From positions 1 to 64,000 of the forward strand of contig QQUF01000048.1 of the NCBI GenBank assembly GCA_008501735.1: 64,000 bases of DNA. The letters are read 5' to 3'. The stretch's first letter is position 1. Every line of letters begins with the position of its first letter. The stretch comes from Calditrichota bacterium. Its GTDB lineage: Bacteria; CLD3. The translations under genes were made by a program, and so were the position numbers. This document shows positions 53,969 through 63,312 of the stretch, piece after piece. The notes beneath the pieces were generated by a model. It was not told the DNA's origin. It did not search any database and saw only the letters and a list, made by a program, of their open reading frames with translations.

Positions 53969-54722
53969 GATTTTAGAAGTTGAAAATTGCTCAATTTGTT
54001 TTGGTGGTTTAACAGCAGTTTGTGAATTGAATTTTTCAATCGGCGACAACGAACTTGTCGGAATGATTGGACCTAACGGAGCGGGGAAAACAACGGTTTT
54101 TAACATCATCACAGGAGTTTACCAACCGACAGAAGGCGAAGTGAAATTTGAAGGGAAATCAATTGTTGGAACGCCAAGTTTTGACATCGCTTCTTTGGGA
54201 ATCGGAAGGACTTTTCAGAACATTCGACTTTTCCCACAAATGACAGTTTTTGACAATGTTCGTTGTGCTTTTAATCATCGTTTGAAGCAGAATTTGTTAA
54301 CCTCAATTTTCCGAACAACAGGTTACGAGCAAGAAGAAAAGGAGATTCGAGAAGAGGTCTTTGAATTACTGAAAAAATTCAAACTTGAGAAAAATTGGGA
54401 TTCACCTGCAACAAGTTTGCCTTACGGAGAACAAAGACGACTTGAAATTGCTCGAGCTTTGGCGACCAAACCAAAACTTCTTTTACTCGATGAACCTGCC
54501 GCAGGAATGAATCCGACAGAAAAAGTCGAACTCAACGAATTAATCAAATGGGTAAAAGACCATTTCCAAATTGCAATCCTGCTTATTGAACACGATATGA
54601 AAGTTGTAATGGGAGTTTCTGAACACATTTTCGTTCTCGACCACGGAATCAAAATTGGCGAAGGAACACCAAAGGAAATTCAACAAAACCCAAAAGTGAT
54701 TGAAGCGTATTTGGGGCAGTAA
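53961..54722 (+). CDS. livG: Branched-chain amino-acid ABC transporter ATPase
   Basis: 253 residues from TTG 53961 behind AGGAGG. Walker A GPNGAGKTT, Q-loop in FQNIRLFPQMTVFDNV, signature LPYGEQRRLEIARAL, Walker B LLLLDEPAAGMNP and switch His in IEHDMKVVM, plus the LivG-specific insert HRLKQNLLTSIFRT. Hydrolyses ATP to drive uptake through LivM. The overlap with livM means coupled translation. Ends 24 bases from the convergent oligopeptidase gene. Confidence 0.95.
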   Translation: MAKILEVENCSICFGGLTAVCELNFSIGDNELVGMIGPNGAGKTTVFNIITGVYQPTEGEVKFEGKSIVGTPSFDIASLGIGRTFQNIRLFPQMTVFDNVRCAFNHRLKQNLLTSIFRTTGYEQEEKEIREEVFELLKKFKLEKNWDSPATSLPYGEQRRLEIARALATKPKLLLLDEPAAGMNPTEKVELNELIKWVKDHFQIAILLIEHDMKVVMGVSEHIFVLDHGIKIGEGTPKEIQQNPKVIEAYLGQ

Positions 54723-54743
54723 ACCCAAAAAATGTCAGGGTTT
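54721..54743. terminator. Weak hairpin between converging livG and oligopeptidase genes
   Basis: aaaccc / gggttt arms separated by 11 bases fill the 24-base gap between the two stop codons. It could serve both directions; short and AT-rich, so weak. Confidence 0.35.
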
Positions 54744-54746
54744 AAA

Positions 54747-56897
54747 TTATTCTTTAACATTTTCTAAGTTTAGCAAAAATGAATATTTTAAAGCAATTTC
54801 TTCATAAATTTTGAATCTTCCTGAAGCTCCGCCGTGACCGACATCCATATTACAATTCATAAGTAATAAATTATCATTGGTTCTGAGGTCTCTAAGTTTA
54901 GCAATCCATTTTGCAGGTTCCCAATATTGCACCTGACTATCCCAATAACCTGTAATAATTAAAAGATTTGGATAATCTTTTGCCTCAACATTATCGTAAG
55001 GTGAATAAGATTTCATATAATCGTAGAATTCTTTCTCCTTTGGATTTCCCCATTCGTCAAATTCTCCAGTAGTCAAAGGAATTGTTTCGTCAAGCATTGT
55101 TGTAACTACATCAACAAACGGAACGTCAGCAATGACACCGTTCCAAAGATTTGGTTCGATGTTAATAATTGCTCCCATTAACAAACCTCCAGCACTTCCA
55201 CCTTGTGCGTACAAATGTTGAGCCGATGTATAATTCTGAGTTATTAAATATTTCCCACAGTCTATGAAATCGTAAAATGTGTTTTTCTTTTTCAACAATT
55301 TTCCATCTTCATACCATTCACGACCCATTTCTTGTCCTCCTCTAACGTGAGCAATTGCATAAACAAATCCTCTGTCGAGCAAACTTAGCATTGAGGAACT
55401 GAAATAAGGGTCAGAATTAGCACCGTAAGAACCGTAACCTTCCAAAAGCAAAGGAGAATCCGAGTTTTTTACGAACCCTTTTTTATAGACAATTGAAATT
55501 GGGATTGATGTTTTACCATCTCTGCTTGGTGCAAAGATTCGTTCTGAAACGTAATTTTGGGAATCAAATTTTCCTCCTAGAACTTCGTCTTGTTTCATTA
55601 AGGTTCGGTCTTTTGTCGATAAATTGTAATCATAAATGGTATTTGGAGTTGTCAAAGAAGAATAAAAAAATCGGAGTAGATTTGTATCAAATTCAGGATT
55701 TTTAGAAGTGTAAACCATATAAGTTGGGTCATTGAATTCAATATTATGCTCTGACTCATCTTCCCAATTAATAACTCTTAGCTTAGGCAAACCGTTTTTA
55801 CGTTCACTTACTACCAAATAATCTTTGAAAATATCAATGTATTCTAATAACACATTTGGTCTATGTTCGATTACAGTTTGCCAATTTTCTTTTTGCGTAG
55901 CATTTACAGGTGTTTTCATAAGGCAGAAATTCTTGGCTTTGTAATTGGTTAGGATGTAAAAATGATCTTCAAAATGATAGACAGAATATTCTAAATCTTT
56001 TTCTCTCGGTTGAATTATTTTCCATTTCCCTTCCGGATTATCTGCATCTAAGAATTGATGTTCTTGAGACAGTGTGCTGTATGAATTAATTATCAAATAT
56101 TTTCGAGATTTAGATTTATAAATTGAGCAACTAAAAGTTTCATCTTTTTCCTCATAAACCAGAACATCTTCTGATGAATCCGTTCCTATTTTATGCCGAT
56201 AGATTCGATTTGCTCGTAATGTCTGAGGGTCTTTTTTGGTGTAAAAAATTGTTTTGTTGTCATTCGCCCAAGTAATTCCGCTAGTAGTTTGCCCAATTTT
56301 ATCTTCAAGAATTTCGCCTGTAACAAGATTTTTTATTGAAATTGTGTATTCTCTTCTCGAAACTAAATCAACAGTGAAAGCCAATAATTCATTGTTCTCG
56401 CTAACCGAATAGCTACCTATCGAAAAGTAACTTTGTCCTTTTCCCATAATTGGTCCATTAAGCATAATTTCCTCTTTGGCACCTTCTTCATTTTTCTTAC
56501 GGCAATAAAACTCGTAATCTTCTCCTTCCTCGAAGCGTGTGTAATAAGTATAACCATTTTGAGAAACAGGAACTGACTTATCATCTTGTTTTATTCTACT
56601 AATGATTTCATTATAAAGTTTTTTTTGAAGCCCTTCAGTACTTGCCATTTCTGCTTTGAGGTAGTCGTTTTCTGCATTTAAGTAATCAAGCACTTCTTTT
56701 GTCTGATTGTTTGGTTTTTCAACTTCTTTTTGCTCATCTGAAAGTCGCATCCAATAATAATTATCAGTTCGTTTATCGTCAAAGTTTGTCAAAATCTCTT
56801 TATGTTTTTTCGCAATAGGTTCTTTTGTTGACTTGCTAATGGCAGCATTTGTAGATAGAATTGTCATAAGTATTATTCCTAAGATTTTATTTTGCAT
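54747..56897 (-). CDS. Oligopeptidase B-like serine peptidase (S9A)
   Basis: 716 residues with an N-terminal hydrophobic signal (LGIILMTILSTNAAI), so probably periplasmic. Seven-bladed propeller (about 75-430; DNYYWMRL, SVSENNELLAF, WANDNKTIFYTKKD), then an alpha/beta-hydrolase. Catalytic Ser in YAQGGSAGGLLMGA, Asp in YWDSQVQYWEPAKW and His in DVGHGGASGRF. S9A oligopeptidase B cleaves short peptides after basic residues; prolyl oligopeptidase is the alternative, but the RGG.E.GREWYEDGK region fits PtrB better. Confidence 0.93.
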   Translation of the reverse strand: MQNKILGIILMTILSTNAAISKSTKEPIAKKHKEILTNFDDKRTDNYYWMRLSDEQKEVEKPNNQTKEVLDYLNAENDYLKAEMASTEGLQKKLYNEIISRIKQDDKSVPVSQNGYTYYTRFEEGEDYEFYCRKKNEEGAKEEIMLNGPIMGKGQSYFSIGSYSVSENNELLAFTVDLVSRREYTISIKNLVTGEILEDKIGQTTSGITWANDNKTIFYTKKDPQTLRANRIYRHKIGTDSSEDVLVYEEKDETFSCSIYKSKSRKYLIINSYSTLSQEHQFLDADNPEGKWKIIQPREKDLEYSVYHFEDHFYILTNYKAKNFCLMKTPVNATQKENWQTVIEHRPNVLLEYIDIFKDYLVVSERKNGLPKLRVINWEDESEHNIEFNDPTYMVYTSKNPEFDTNLLRFFYSSLTTPNTIYDYNLSTKDRTLMKQDEVLGGKFDSQNYVSERIFAPSRDGKTSIPISIVYKKGFVKNSDSPLLLEGYGSYGANSDPYFSSSMLSLLDRGFVYAIAHVRGGQEMGREWYEDGKLLKKKNTFYDFIDCGKYLITQNYTSAQHLYAQGGSAGGLLMGAIINIEPNLWNGVIADVPFVDVVTTMLDETIPLTTGEFDEWGNPKEKEFYDYMKSYSPYDNVEAKDYPNLLIITGYWDSQVQYWEPAKWIAKLRDLRTNDNLLLMNCNMDVGHGGASGRFKIYEEIALKYSFLLNLENVKE

Positions 56898-56955
56898 TTT
56901 GTTTTCCTTAAATCGAATTTTACGATAAAAAGTTTATACTCTTTTCATTTGGAAC

Positions 56956-58425
56956 TCAATGATTTCCAATTTCTTTTACTCTTCCTTCAACAACAGATTT
57001 TAATACTTTTTGTTCCCTCGCAACTTCGATGAAGAGCTCCTTGTCAATCACATCTAACTCACGAAATTCGATATTATCAGGCGAAAGTCCAAAGAATTTG
57101 TAAAAATGACCAATCATATAATTATTGACAATAATTGAGTAAAATTTTTCGGCTTTTGGCTTTTCGCCATTCACAAGAATTTCTTGCACTTCCTTTCCTA
57201 AGTGAGTGTAACTAAGTCCTGATAGTTGCAAAAATTCTCGGTTCTTTCCGCTGACTTGAAATTCAACAAGTTTTCGCAAATCTTTGCCGTTGACTTTGAA
57301 CTCAACAAAAGTGTTCCCAAAAGGATTAATTTCCCAAAAATCACGAATTGTTACTTCACCTTTTGGTAAATTTTTTCGTAAACCACCTGAATTCATAAAA
57401 GCAATATCGCAACCGAATTTCTCACGCATTGCATCAGTTTCCCAATTTCCAAGATTACTTTCTCCGTGCCAATTCCTAACCCAATCTGTTTCGAGTGTTG
57501 CAATTACTTCGCTTAGTTCTTCTGAAACTAAACTCTCAAACTCAGCGACTTTTGCAGCAATTTCTTTGTCAGGTCTGTAGCCTACATTTTTAATCAAAAC
57601 TCCGTTGTGCGAAATAACTTTTCCCTCTTTAATCTTCAGGTCAAGTTTTCCCAAAAATTCCCCTCTTGAACCCGCTTGGCAAATCACAACTCCATTTTCA
57701 ACAATTGGAGTGTCAACTTTTGTGTGACTGTGCCCTCCGATAATCACGTCAATTTCAGGAACATTTTGTGCTAGCCGAATGTCTTCCTTTAAGCCAATGT
57801 GTGTAAGTGCGACGATAAAATCAACTTCGCCTACTTTTAGTTCATTTACGTATTTTTTCGCAGTTTCAACAATCGGTAAAACTTTCATTCCTTTGCTGTT
57901 TTCTTTTAAAACAAGCTCCAAAAGGTCTTCGGCAAGCAAACCGATTACTCCGATTTTTAAATCTCCACTTTTCAAGACTGTATAAGGAAAAGGTGCAAGA
58001 AGTTCGCCTTTTTCCTTATCCCAAACATTTGCACAAAGAATCGGGAAATTCACCTTGCCAAAGTAACTTGAAAGAATTCCTTTTCCGTAATCGAATTCGT
58101 GATTTCCGAGTACAAAAGCATCAGGTCTAACAAGTTTCAGGAGTTCGATTTGGCTTTCACCTTTTGTGATTTCGGAAACCGGCGAACCTTGAAAATCATC
58201 TCCTGCATTCAAAAAAATCTGGTTTTCAACTTTTGAGGCTTCTGAGTGGTAGAGTGAATAAAGTTCTGCAACTCCACCAACCCAAACATCTCCCGAGTCA
58301 GTTTTAACTTTTGTAGGCAAGTTTGCGGAGTGAAAGTCGTTGTAATGGAAAATTGTAAGCTCGTGAGTTTGTTCGCAACTCAAGAGAGTTGTTGAAAGTA
58401 AAAGCAGTAAAAGAAATTTTTTCAT
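56956..58425 (-). CDS. 5'-nucleotidase/metallophosphatase lipoprotein
   Basis: 489 residues. Lipoprotein signal LLLLLLSTTLLSC (Cys17). The N-terminal metallophosphatase domain has all metal-binding motifs: FHYNDFHSA, NAGDDFQG, LGNHEFDYG, ALTHIGLKED and GGHSHT. The C-terminal 5'-nucleotidase domain (about 285-470) has the substrate-binding NSGGLRKNLPKG and NPFGNTFVEF. Hydrolyses nucleotides or nucleotide-sugars outside the cytoplasm to salvage nucleosides and phosphate. Next gene on the other strand is guaA; no obvious co-regulation. Confidence 0.93.
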   Translation of the reverse strand: MKKFLLLLLLSTTLLSCEQTHELTIFHYNDFHSANLPTKVKTDSGDVWVGGVAELYSLYHSEASKVENQIFLNAGDDFQGSPVSEITKGESQIELLKLVRPDAFVLGNHEFDYGKGILSSYFGKVNFPILCANVWDKEKGELLAPFPYTVLKSGDLKIGVIGLLAEDLLELVLKENSKGMKVLPIVETAKKYVNELKVGEVDFIVALTHIGLKEDIRLAQNVPEIDVIIGGHSHTKVDTPIVENGVVICQAGSRGEFLGKLDLKIKEGKVISHNGVLIKNVGYRPDKEIAAKVAEFESLVSEELSEVIATLETDWVRNWHGESNLGNWETDAMREKFGCDIAFMNSGGLRKNLPKGEVTIRDFWEINPFGNTFVEFKVNGKDLRKLVEFQVSGKNREFLQLSGLSYTHLGKEVQEILVNGEKPKAEKFYSIIVNNYMIGHFYKFFGLSPDNIEFRELDVIDKELFIEVAREQKVLKSVVEGRVKEIGNH

Positions 58426-58451
58426 TTTAAACCCTTGTTGATGTGATTTTT

Positions 58452-58484
58452 AGACCTAACAGGTTTTAAAAAATTGTTAGGTCT
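58452..58484. repeat. Inverted repeat with AGACCTAACA arms
   Basis: 10-bp arms agacctaaca / tgttaggtct with a 13-base loop, in the 150-base divergent gap between the nucleotidase gene and guaA. The arm shares AGACCTA.CAG with the repeat at 14208-14240. Palindromes of the type agacctaacaggtt are, from memory, frequent intergenic elements in several Bacteroidota. Confidence 0.65.
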
Positions 58485-58575
58485 TGACGCAAGTTAAAAT
58501 GATTGAAAGTTTTACTAAAAGAAAAAATTTTATTCCTTAAATTTGGGCGAAAATTACAGCTTAGAGGTTTCGAAA

Positions 58576-60117
58576 ATGTTGCACAAAAATTTTATTCTAA
58601 TTTTAGACTTTGGCTCACAGTTTACGCAATTGATTGCTCGCCGAATTCGTGAAATGAATGTTTACTGTGAAATTCACCCTTTTAACATTCCGTTTGAAAA
58701 AATCAAAGAACTCCAACCTAAAGGAATTATTCTTTCCGGAGGTCCTTCGAGTGTTTACTCGGAATTTGCTCCAATTCCCGACGGAAGAATTTTTGAACTC
58801 GGAATTCCTGTTTTGGGAATTTGCTACGGAGTTCAGCTTTTGGGCAATTTTTTTAACGGAAAAGTCGGAGTTGCAGACAAAAAAGAATTTGGGAAAGCAG
58901 AACTTGAAATCACAAGCGATTCAGTAATTTTTGACGGTTTGGAAAAATGTGAAACGGTTTGGATGAGTCACGGAGATTACTTAGAAAAAATGCCCGAAGG
59001 CTTTTCCCCAATTGCAAAAACCGAAAACGCACCAATCGCAGCAATCGAAAACACAGATAAAAATATTTTTGGAATCCAATTTCACCCTGAAGTTGTTCAC
59101 ACACCAAAAGGCAAAGTTGTTCTGAAAAACTTTGTTGTGGGAGTTTGTAAAGCCGAACAAAATTGGACTTCCCATAATTTTGTTGAAGCGGAAATCAAGG
59201 AAGTCAGAAAAAAAGTAGGTAATAAAAAAGTGATTTGTGGACTTTCGGGAGGAGTTGATTCTTCTGTTGTTGCAGTTTTGCTTCACAAAGCGATTGGCGA
59301 CCAACTGACCTGCATTTTCGTTGACCACGGTTTGATGCGAAAAGACGAAATGAAACAAGTACGCGAGACTTTTACAAAACATTTTTCAATGAACGTAATT
59401 TACGTTGATGCTTCTGAAACATTTTTGAAAAAACTAAAAGGCGTAACAGACCCTGAGAGAAAGAGAAAAATTATTGGGAACACTTTCATAGAAGTTTTTG
59501 ACGAAACAGCCAAATCACTTGGAGAAGTCGATTTTCTTGCACAAGGAACTCTTTATCCTGATGTGATTGAATCGGTTAGTTTCAAAGGACCTTCTGCAAC
59601 AATAAAATCTCACCACAACGTCGGTGGTTTGCCTGAAAAAATGAAAATGTCTTTAATTGAGCCATTACGTGAACTTTTTAAAGATGAAGCACGCGAAGTT
59701 GGGCACGAACTTGGTTTACCTGACGAAGTAATTCACAGACATCCGTTTCCGGGACCTGGACTTGGAATCAGAATTCTCGGAGATATTACAGAAGCCAAAG
59801 TCAAAGTTTTACAAGAAGCAGACGCAATTTACATTGAAGAACTAAAGAAAACAGGGCAGTACGAAAAGATTTGGCAAGCAGGTTCTGTTTTGCTTCCTGT
59901 TCAATCGGTTGGAGTTATGGGAGACGAAAGGACTTACGAAAACGTTCTTGCTCTTCGTGCCGTTACAAGTCTTGACGGAATGACAGCAGATTGGGCTCAC
60001 ATTCCTTACGAGATTCTTGGCAAAATCTCTAATCGAATCATTAACGAAGTTCGCGGAATTAACCGCGTTGTTTACGACGTTAGTTCAAAACCACCTGCAA
60101 CAATCGAATGGGAATAA
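58576..60117 (+). CDS. guaA: GMP synthase (glutamine-hydrolysing)
   Basis: Start set at ATG 58576 (AGAGG eight bases upstream; family N-terminus at once); a TTG 11 codons earlier is less likely. 513 residues. Converts XMP to GMP with glutamine and ATP. Class I amidotransferase: nucleophile C83 in [10 protein letters not shown], His/Glu in [14 protein letters not shown]-pyrophosphatase P-loop in [15 protein letters not shown] site in the C-terminal dimerisation domain ([35 protein letters not shown]). Complete and canonical. Confidence 0.98.
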   Translation: MLHKNFILILDFGSQFTQLIARRIREMNVYCEIHPFNIPFEKIKELQPKGIILSGGPSSVYSEFAPIPDGRIFELGIPVLGICYGVQLLGNFFNGKVGVADKKEFGKAELEITSDSVIFDGLEKCETVWMSHGDYLEKMPEGFSPIAKTENAPIAAIENTDKNIFGIQFHPEVVHTPKGKVVLKNFVVGVCKAEQNWTSHNFVEAEIKEVRKKVGNKKVICGLSGGVDSSVVAVLLHKAIGDQLTCIFVDHGLMRKDEMKQVRETFTKHFSMNVIYVDASETFLKKLKGVTDPERKRKIIGNTFIEVFDETAKSLGEVDFLAQGTLYPDVIESVSFKGPSATIKSHHNVGGLPEKMKMSLIEPLRELFKDEAREVGHELGLPDEVIHRHPFPGPGLGIRILGDITEAKVKVLQEADAIYIEELKKTGQYEKIWQAGSVLLPVQSVGVMGDERTYENVLALRAVTSLDGMTADWAHIPYEILGKISNRIINEVRGINRVVYDVSSKPPATIEWE

Positions 60118-60128
60118 ATTTAAAACAA

Positions 60129-60172
60129 GTAGAGACGCACGGCTGTGCATCTTATTTCCAAAAAATGCGTCT
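60129..60172. repeat. Degenerate GTAGAGACGCACGG-type palindromic repeat
   Basis: The core gtagagacgcacggctgtgc carries its own short dyad (gcac / gtgc), and the arm agacgca (60133-60139) recurs inverted as tgcgtct (60166-60172). From memory it resembles an intergenic palindrome (GTAGAGACGCACGGCCGTGCGTCTC type) widespread in bacteria. Here it is imperfect and sits 11 bases after guaA. Confidence 0.5.
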
Positions 60173-60192
60173 TAATTTTAAATTTTCGAAAA

Positions 60193-60228
60193 TAAAAAAG
60201 CCTCTAAAAGTTTTACTTAAAGAGGCTT
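60193..60228 (-). terminator. Terminator of the glycosyltransferase/micro-protein unit
   Basis: Minus-strand stem aagcctct / agaggctt followed by TTTTTATTTT. It lies 44 bases beyond the stop of the 39-residue gene. In the plus direction it could also back up guaA termination, but has no T run there. Confidence 0.7.
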
Positions 60229-60271
60229 GTTGTGTAGCAAGGTTATTCAAAAGCTTGTTTTCTTTCTAGGT

Positions 60272-60391
60272 TCAAACCGACAAATCTTTTCCTTTGTCGC
60301 CAACAAAAAAGCTTGTTGAAATTAATCCAACAACAAAAAGTACGTTTACCACTATCCAAAAGATGAATAGGTTTACGATTAAATTTGACAT
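60272..60391 (-). CDS. 39-residue single-pass membrane micro-protein
   Basis: ATG 60391 is preceded at six bases by GAGGAG, one of the better ribosome sites in the window, and the frame ends at TGA 60272. The product has one transmembrane helix (LIVNLFIFWIVVNVLFVVGL) and a short charged tail (GDKGKDLSV). It begins 14 bases after the GT9 stop codon, which overlaps the ribosome site region, and a terminator follows. That arrangement argues for a translated gene. I do not recognise a family. Confidence 0.65.
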   Translation of the reverse strand: MSNLIVNLFIFWIVVNVLFVVGLISTSFFVGDKGKDLSV

Positions 60392-60405
60392 TTTGAACTC
60401 CTCTC

Positions 60406-61566
60406 TTAGCTCTTACTGAAAAATTTAGTTACTTCTCTGAAAACCTCAGAAACTTCAATTGACTCCATACACTTTGGAGAATCGTAAATACAATTTACAG
60501 TCTTAGAATTATTAACGCTCATACACGGGCTACATTCCAAGTTTTTGTAAACCACTGATTTTTTTTCTCCTAAAGGTGAATACCTCAGAGGTGTTTCAGG
60601 TCCAAAGAGTCCTACAATTTTTGTGCCGACTGTCACACCTAAGTGCATTGGACCACTGTCATTTGTAACTAAAATTTCAGCTCGTGAGAGTAGAACGGCT
60701 AAATCCAAAAGTTCTAACTTTCCTGCCAAATTCAAAACTTGCTCTTTTGAGTTGCACAAATTTTGTATCATTTTTACATAGTTTGTCTCATTTTGAGAAC
60801 CAATTAAAATTACTCCGTAGTCATTTAGAAAAGTGATTTTGTTAATTAATTCTGCAAAATTCCTAAAATCCCAACGTCTTTCAAAAGCAAGTTGACTTGC
60901 ATTTGGATTTACCACAACGAATTTTTTCCCAAACTCAAAATTTTTAAGAACTTCCTGAATTTTGAAAAGATTTTCTTGTGGAAATTTTTTGTGTTGAGTT
61001 TTTAATTTTTCAACTTTCGTTTCATTTTCGGAAACGACTAATTTTAAAAAATTTAGTGAGGTGTGCATTTGTTCATCAAAAATTATCGAAAAATCGAGAA
61101 GGCTCTCTTTTATAACTTTCTGACCGTGTGTGAAGCCTTTTAGAACTTGCTTCTTTAACAGAAATCCAAAAATTGTTGAGAAATTTGCAAAGAACTCAAG
61201 GTCAAAAACGATGTCAAATTTGATTTTTCTAAGTTTTTTCCACGCCAAAGTTGACGAGAAAAAAAACTCATCGAAATCTCCGAGCTTAATTGTAAAAAAC
61301 TTTTCAACGTTCGGCAAAAGCTTCTCAAGTTCTTTGTTTTGTGCCAAAGTCAAAATGTAAATTTTGCAGTCTGGAAATTTTTCTTTGAACTTTGAAATCG
61401 AAGGTTCAGCCAACAAAAGACTTCCGATTCCCCAAAATTTTATGAAAAGCACATTCTTTGGATTTTCAGGGTATTGTTTCGATTTTGAGGATTTGAAGAA
61501 AGAAAGTAACCGAATCAGAAAATTCCCAATTCTTTCGTCAACACCTTTCATTGAAGCAATTTTCAT
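60406..61566 (-). CDS. Glycosyltransferase family 9 (heptosyltransferase-like)
   Basis: 386 residues. GT-B fold: N-terminal NVLFIKFWGIGSLLLAEPS, central VVVNPNASQLAFERRW, and the donor-binding motif LVTNDSGPMHLGVTVGTKIVGLFGPETPLRYSPLG-type loop, characteristic of GT9. Transfers ADP-heptose-like sugars to lipid A core or other surface glycans in the cytoplasm. A cysteine-rich tail (LECSPCMSV, VNCIYDSPKCM) is typical of the family. The ATG shares one base with the stop of the membrane glycosyltransferase upstream (TAATG). Confidence 0.88.
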   Translation of the reverse strand: MKIASMKGVDERIGNFLIRLLSFFKSSKSKQYPENPKNVLFIKFWGIGSLLLAEPSISKFKEKFPDCKIYILTLAQNKELEKLLPNVEKFFTIKLGDFDEFFFSSTLAWKKLRKIKFDIVFDLEFFANFSTIFGFLLKKQVLKGFTHGQKVIKESLLDFSIIFDEQMHTSLNFLKLVVSENETKVEKLKTQHKKFPQENLFKIQEVLKNFEFGKKFVVVNPNASQLAFERRWDFRNFAELINKITFLNDYGVILIGSQNETNYVKMIQNLCNSKEQVLNLAGKLELLDLAVLLSRAEILVTNDSGPMHLGVTVGTKIVGLFGPETPLRYSPLGEKKSVVYKNLECSPCMSVNNSKTVNCIYDSPKCMESIEVSEVFREVTKFFSKS

Positions 61567-63134
61567 TACTTCAATTCCAGCTTGTAAACTGTCGGGAAAC
61601 CAACTCCTCTTCCTCGTTCACTCAAGAAAACGATTGTTTTTTCGTCTAACCAAAACGGCTGTGAATTTCTACCTTTTGAGTTTGTGAGTTGTCTTTTGTT
61701 AAGGAAAATTTGATTGCTTTCAACTTGAAGTGAATCGGTTGCAGTAAATTTTTCACCCAGAAATTCTTTTTCGACTTCACCTTTGAAATTCAAGAAATGA
61801 GCAAACAAGTAACCGTTTTCTTCTGAAATTTTATAAGCTAAAAGTTCTTTTTCTTCGCTGAAAAATGGCTTTGCCGTGTCAGTTGTAATTTGCCGAAACA
61901 AAAATGGTGAAAGGAAAAACAAGGCAAAGGCAACTTTTACGAAAGCATAATTTTTGAACTTTACAGGTTTCACAAAAAACATAAAAACACATATTAAAAC
62001 CCAAAATCGTGGAATTTTTAAAAAGTCAGGAAAACTTGAAAACCAGCTATAAGGAAGTGTGAAAAGAATGAAGGAAAACAGAAGAACAAAAATCACTTCC
62101 GATTCCTTTTCTTCCTTTAAGTTTTCGTAGCACAAAACCAAAAGTGGTAAAAGTAATATTACAAAATGGTAAGTCGCAGAAGTTGAAGAAATTAAAAGAC
62201 TGAGTGTTAGCCAAGAAACGAACTTCACATTTTCAGAGACTTCCAAATTTTTGTTTTGTAGAAAAGTCAGGCTGAAAAAAGTCCCCTTAAAGAGTGCAGA
62301 CAAAACTGAAAGCCAAAGTAAAGATTCGACAAAAGGGTTCGGGTTCAAAAGAGAATCTTTCAAAAAAAGATTTTTGAGCAAAACGTCAAAACTTTGGAAA
62401 CTCCACGAAAACGGATTTTGCAAAAATCCTTGTGAAGCTCTCGGCAAAATTTCTGTGAGGTAAAATTTGTAAATCTCAAAATCCACTGCAAACAAAGTCA
62501 AACCACTAAGAACTAAGCAGAAAGTCAAAGTGCAAAAAATGCTTTTGAAATCTTTTTTAAGCAGGAAATGGAAAAGCAAAATCGCAGGAGTAATTTTTAA
62601 AAGAATTGATAGACTGAGTAAAATTGAAGCAAGAACCCGTTTTTCCTTTTGGTAAGCCAAGAAAGTTTCGGTCAGCAGAAACAGTAGAAAAATGTAAGTT
62701 TGCCCGATGTAAAAATTATTTCTCAGAGGAATGAAGCAAAGTAAAGCCACAAAAAAACTTAGCGTAAAATCCTTTTTGTAAAAACTTGAAATCCTGACAA
62801 GGACCCAAAAGAGTAAGAAGAAGTTGAAAAGATTCCACAGAAATTTTGCTTCGTAAGGTTCAAAAAAAGTCAGTGGCAAAAAGTAAAAAGGAGTCGTTGG
62901 TGGAAAAGGAATGAAACTAACGTACTCGTCTTCGATTCCACAATTTTTGACTTCTTGATTGAACTTGTAAACGTCGTAAATCTCGTTTGAGAACTTTCCT
63001 TCCACTAAAATTTTTGCAGAAGTGTAGTAGTTGGCAAAATCTCCAAATTTGTAACTTTGTGCAGGAACTAAAACTCCAAACACAAAAACAAAAATGAAAA
63101 TGGCAATTACAAGTAAGTCTTTTCTTTTAGACAA
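61566..63134 (-). CDS. Polytopic membrane glycosyltransferase (GT87-like) with C-terminal soluble module
   Basis: 522 residues, about ten membrane segments. The first loop has the GT-C pattern (FGDFANYYTSAKILVEGKF, acidic GDF near the membrane edge; PFPPTTPFYFLPLTF), then LLKITPAILLFHFLL typical of GT87/DUF2029 mannosyltransferase-like enzymes that use polyprenyl-phosphate sugars. The last ~95 residues (from RQITTDTAKPFF) are soluble and look like WD40/PD40 beta blades (SQPFWLDEKTIVFLSERG). Coupled to the GT9 gene by a one-base overlap; together they probably build a surface glycan. Confidence 0.8.
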   Translation of the reverse strand: MSKRKDLLVIAIFIFVFVFGVLVPAQSYKFGDFANYYTSAKILVEGKFSNEIYDVYKFNQEVKNCGIEDEYVSFIPFPPTTPFYFLPLTFFEPYEAKFLWNLFNFFLLFWVLVRISSFYKKDFTLSFFVALLCFIPLRNNFYIGQTYIFLLFLLTETFLAYQKEKRVLASILLSLSILLKITPAILLFHFLLKKDFKSIFCTLTFCLVLSGLTLFAVDFEIYKFYLTEILPRASQGFLQNPFSWSFQSFDVLLKNLFLKDSLLNPNPFVESLLWLSVLSALFKGTFFSLTFLQNKNLEVSENVKFVSWLTLSLLISSTSATYHFVILLLPLLVLCYENLKEEKESEVIFVLLFSFILFTLPYSWFSSFPDFLKIPRFWVLICVFMFFVKPVKFKNYAFVKVAFALFFLSPFLFRQITTDTAKPFFSEEKELLAYKISEENGYLFAHFLNFKGEVEKEFLGEKFTATDSLQVESNQIFLNKRQLTNSKGRNSQPFWLDEKTIVFLSERGRGVGFPTVYKLELK

Positions 63135-63160
63135 ATTAAAATTCTTCTTTAAAAGGTTTG

Positions 63161-63243
63161 ATTTTAAAGTCCCTTTTTGAAGAGGGATTTAGGGAGATGT
63201 TAAAGGAAAACATCCTCCTAACCTCCTTCAAAGGAGGAATTTG
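63161..63243. repeat. Intergenic element with small palindromes
   Basis: Contains tccctttttgaagaggga and ctccttcaaaggag palindromes with gatttagggagatg between. The composition resembles a short palindromic element common between genes in Bacteroidota (from memory). It lies between the membrane glycosyltransferase gene and a terminator. Confidence 0.45.
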
Positions 63244-63280
63244 TTGGGTGTAAAATAGCTAAAATTAATTTATTAAAAAT

Positions 63281-63312
63281 AAAAAAGCCCTCACGAAATT
63301 GTGAAGGCTTTT
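63281..63312. terminator. Terminator of the small lipoprotein gene
   Basis: 12-bp stem aaaagccctcac / gtgaaggctttt with one mismatch, loop gaaatt, A run on one side and T run on the other; usable in both directions. It is 20 bases beyond the stop of the minus-strand lipoprotein gene. Confidence 0.8.

Noticed and set aside
58981-59382. 133-codon minus-strand frame inside guaA
   Set aside because: Antisense shadow of a canonical guaA.
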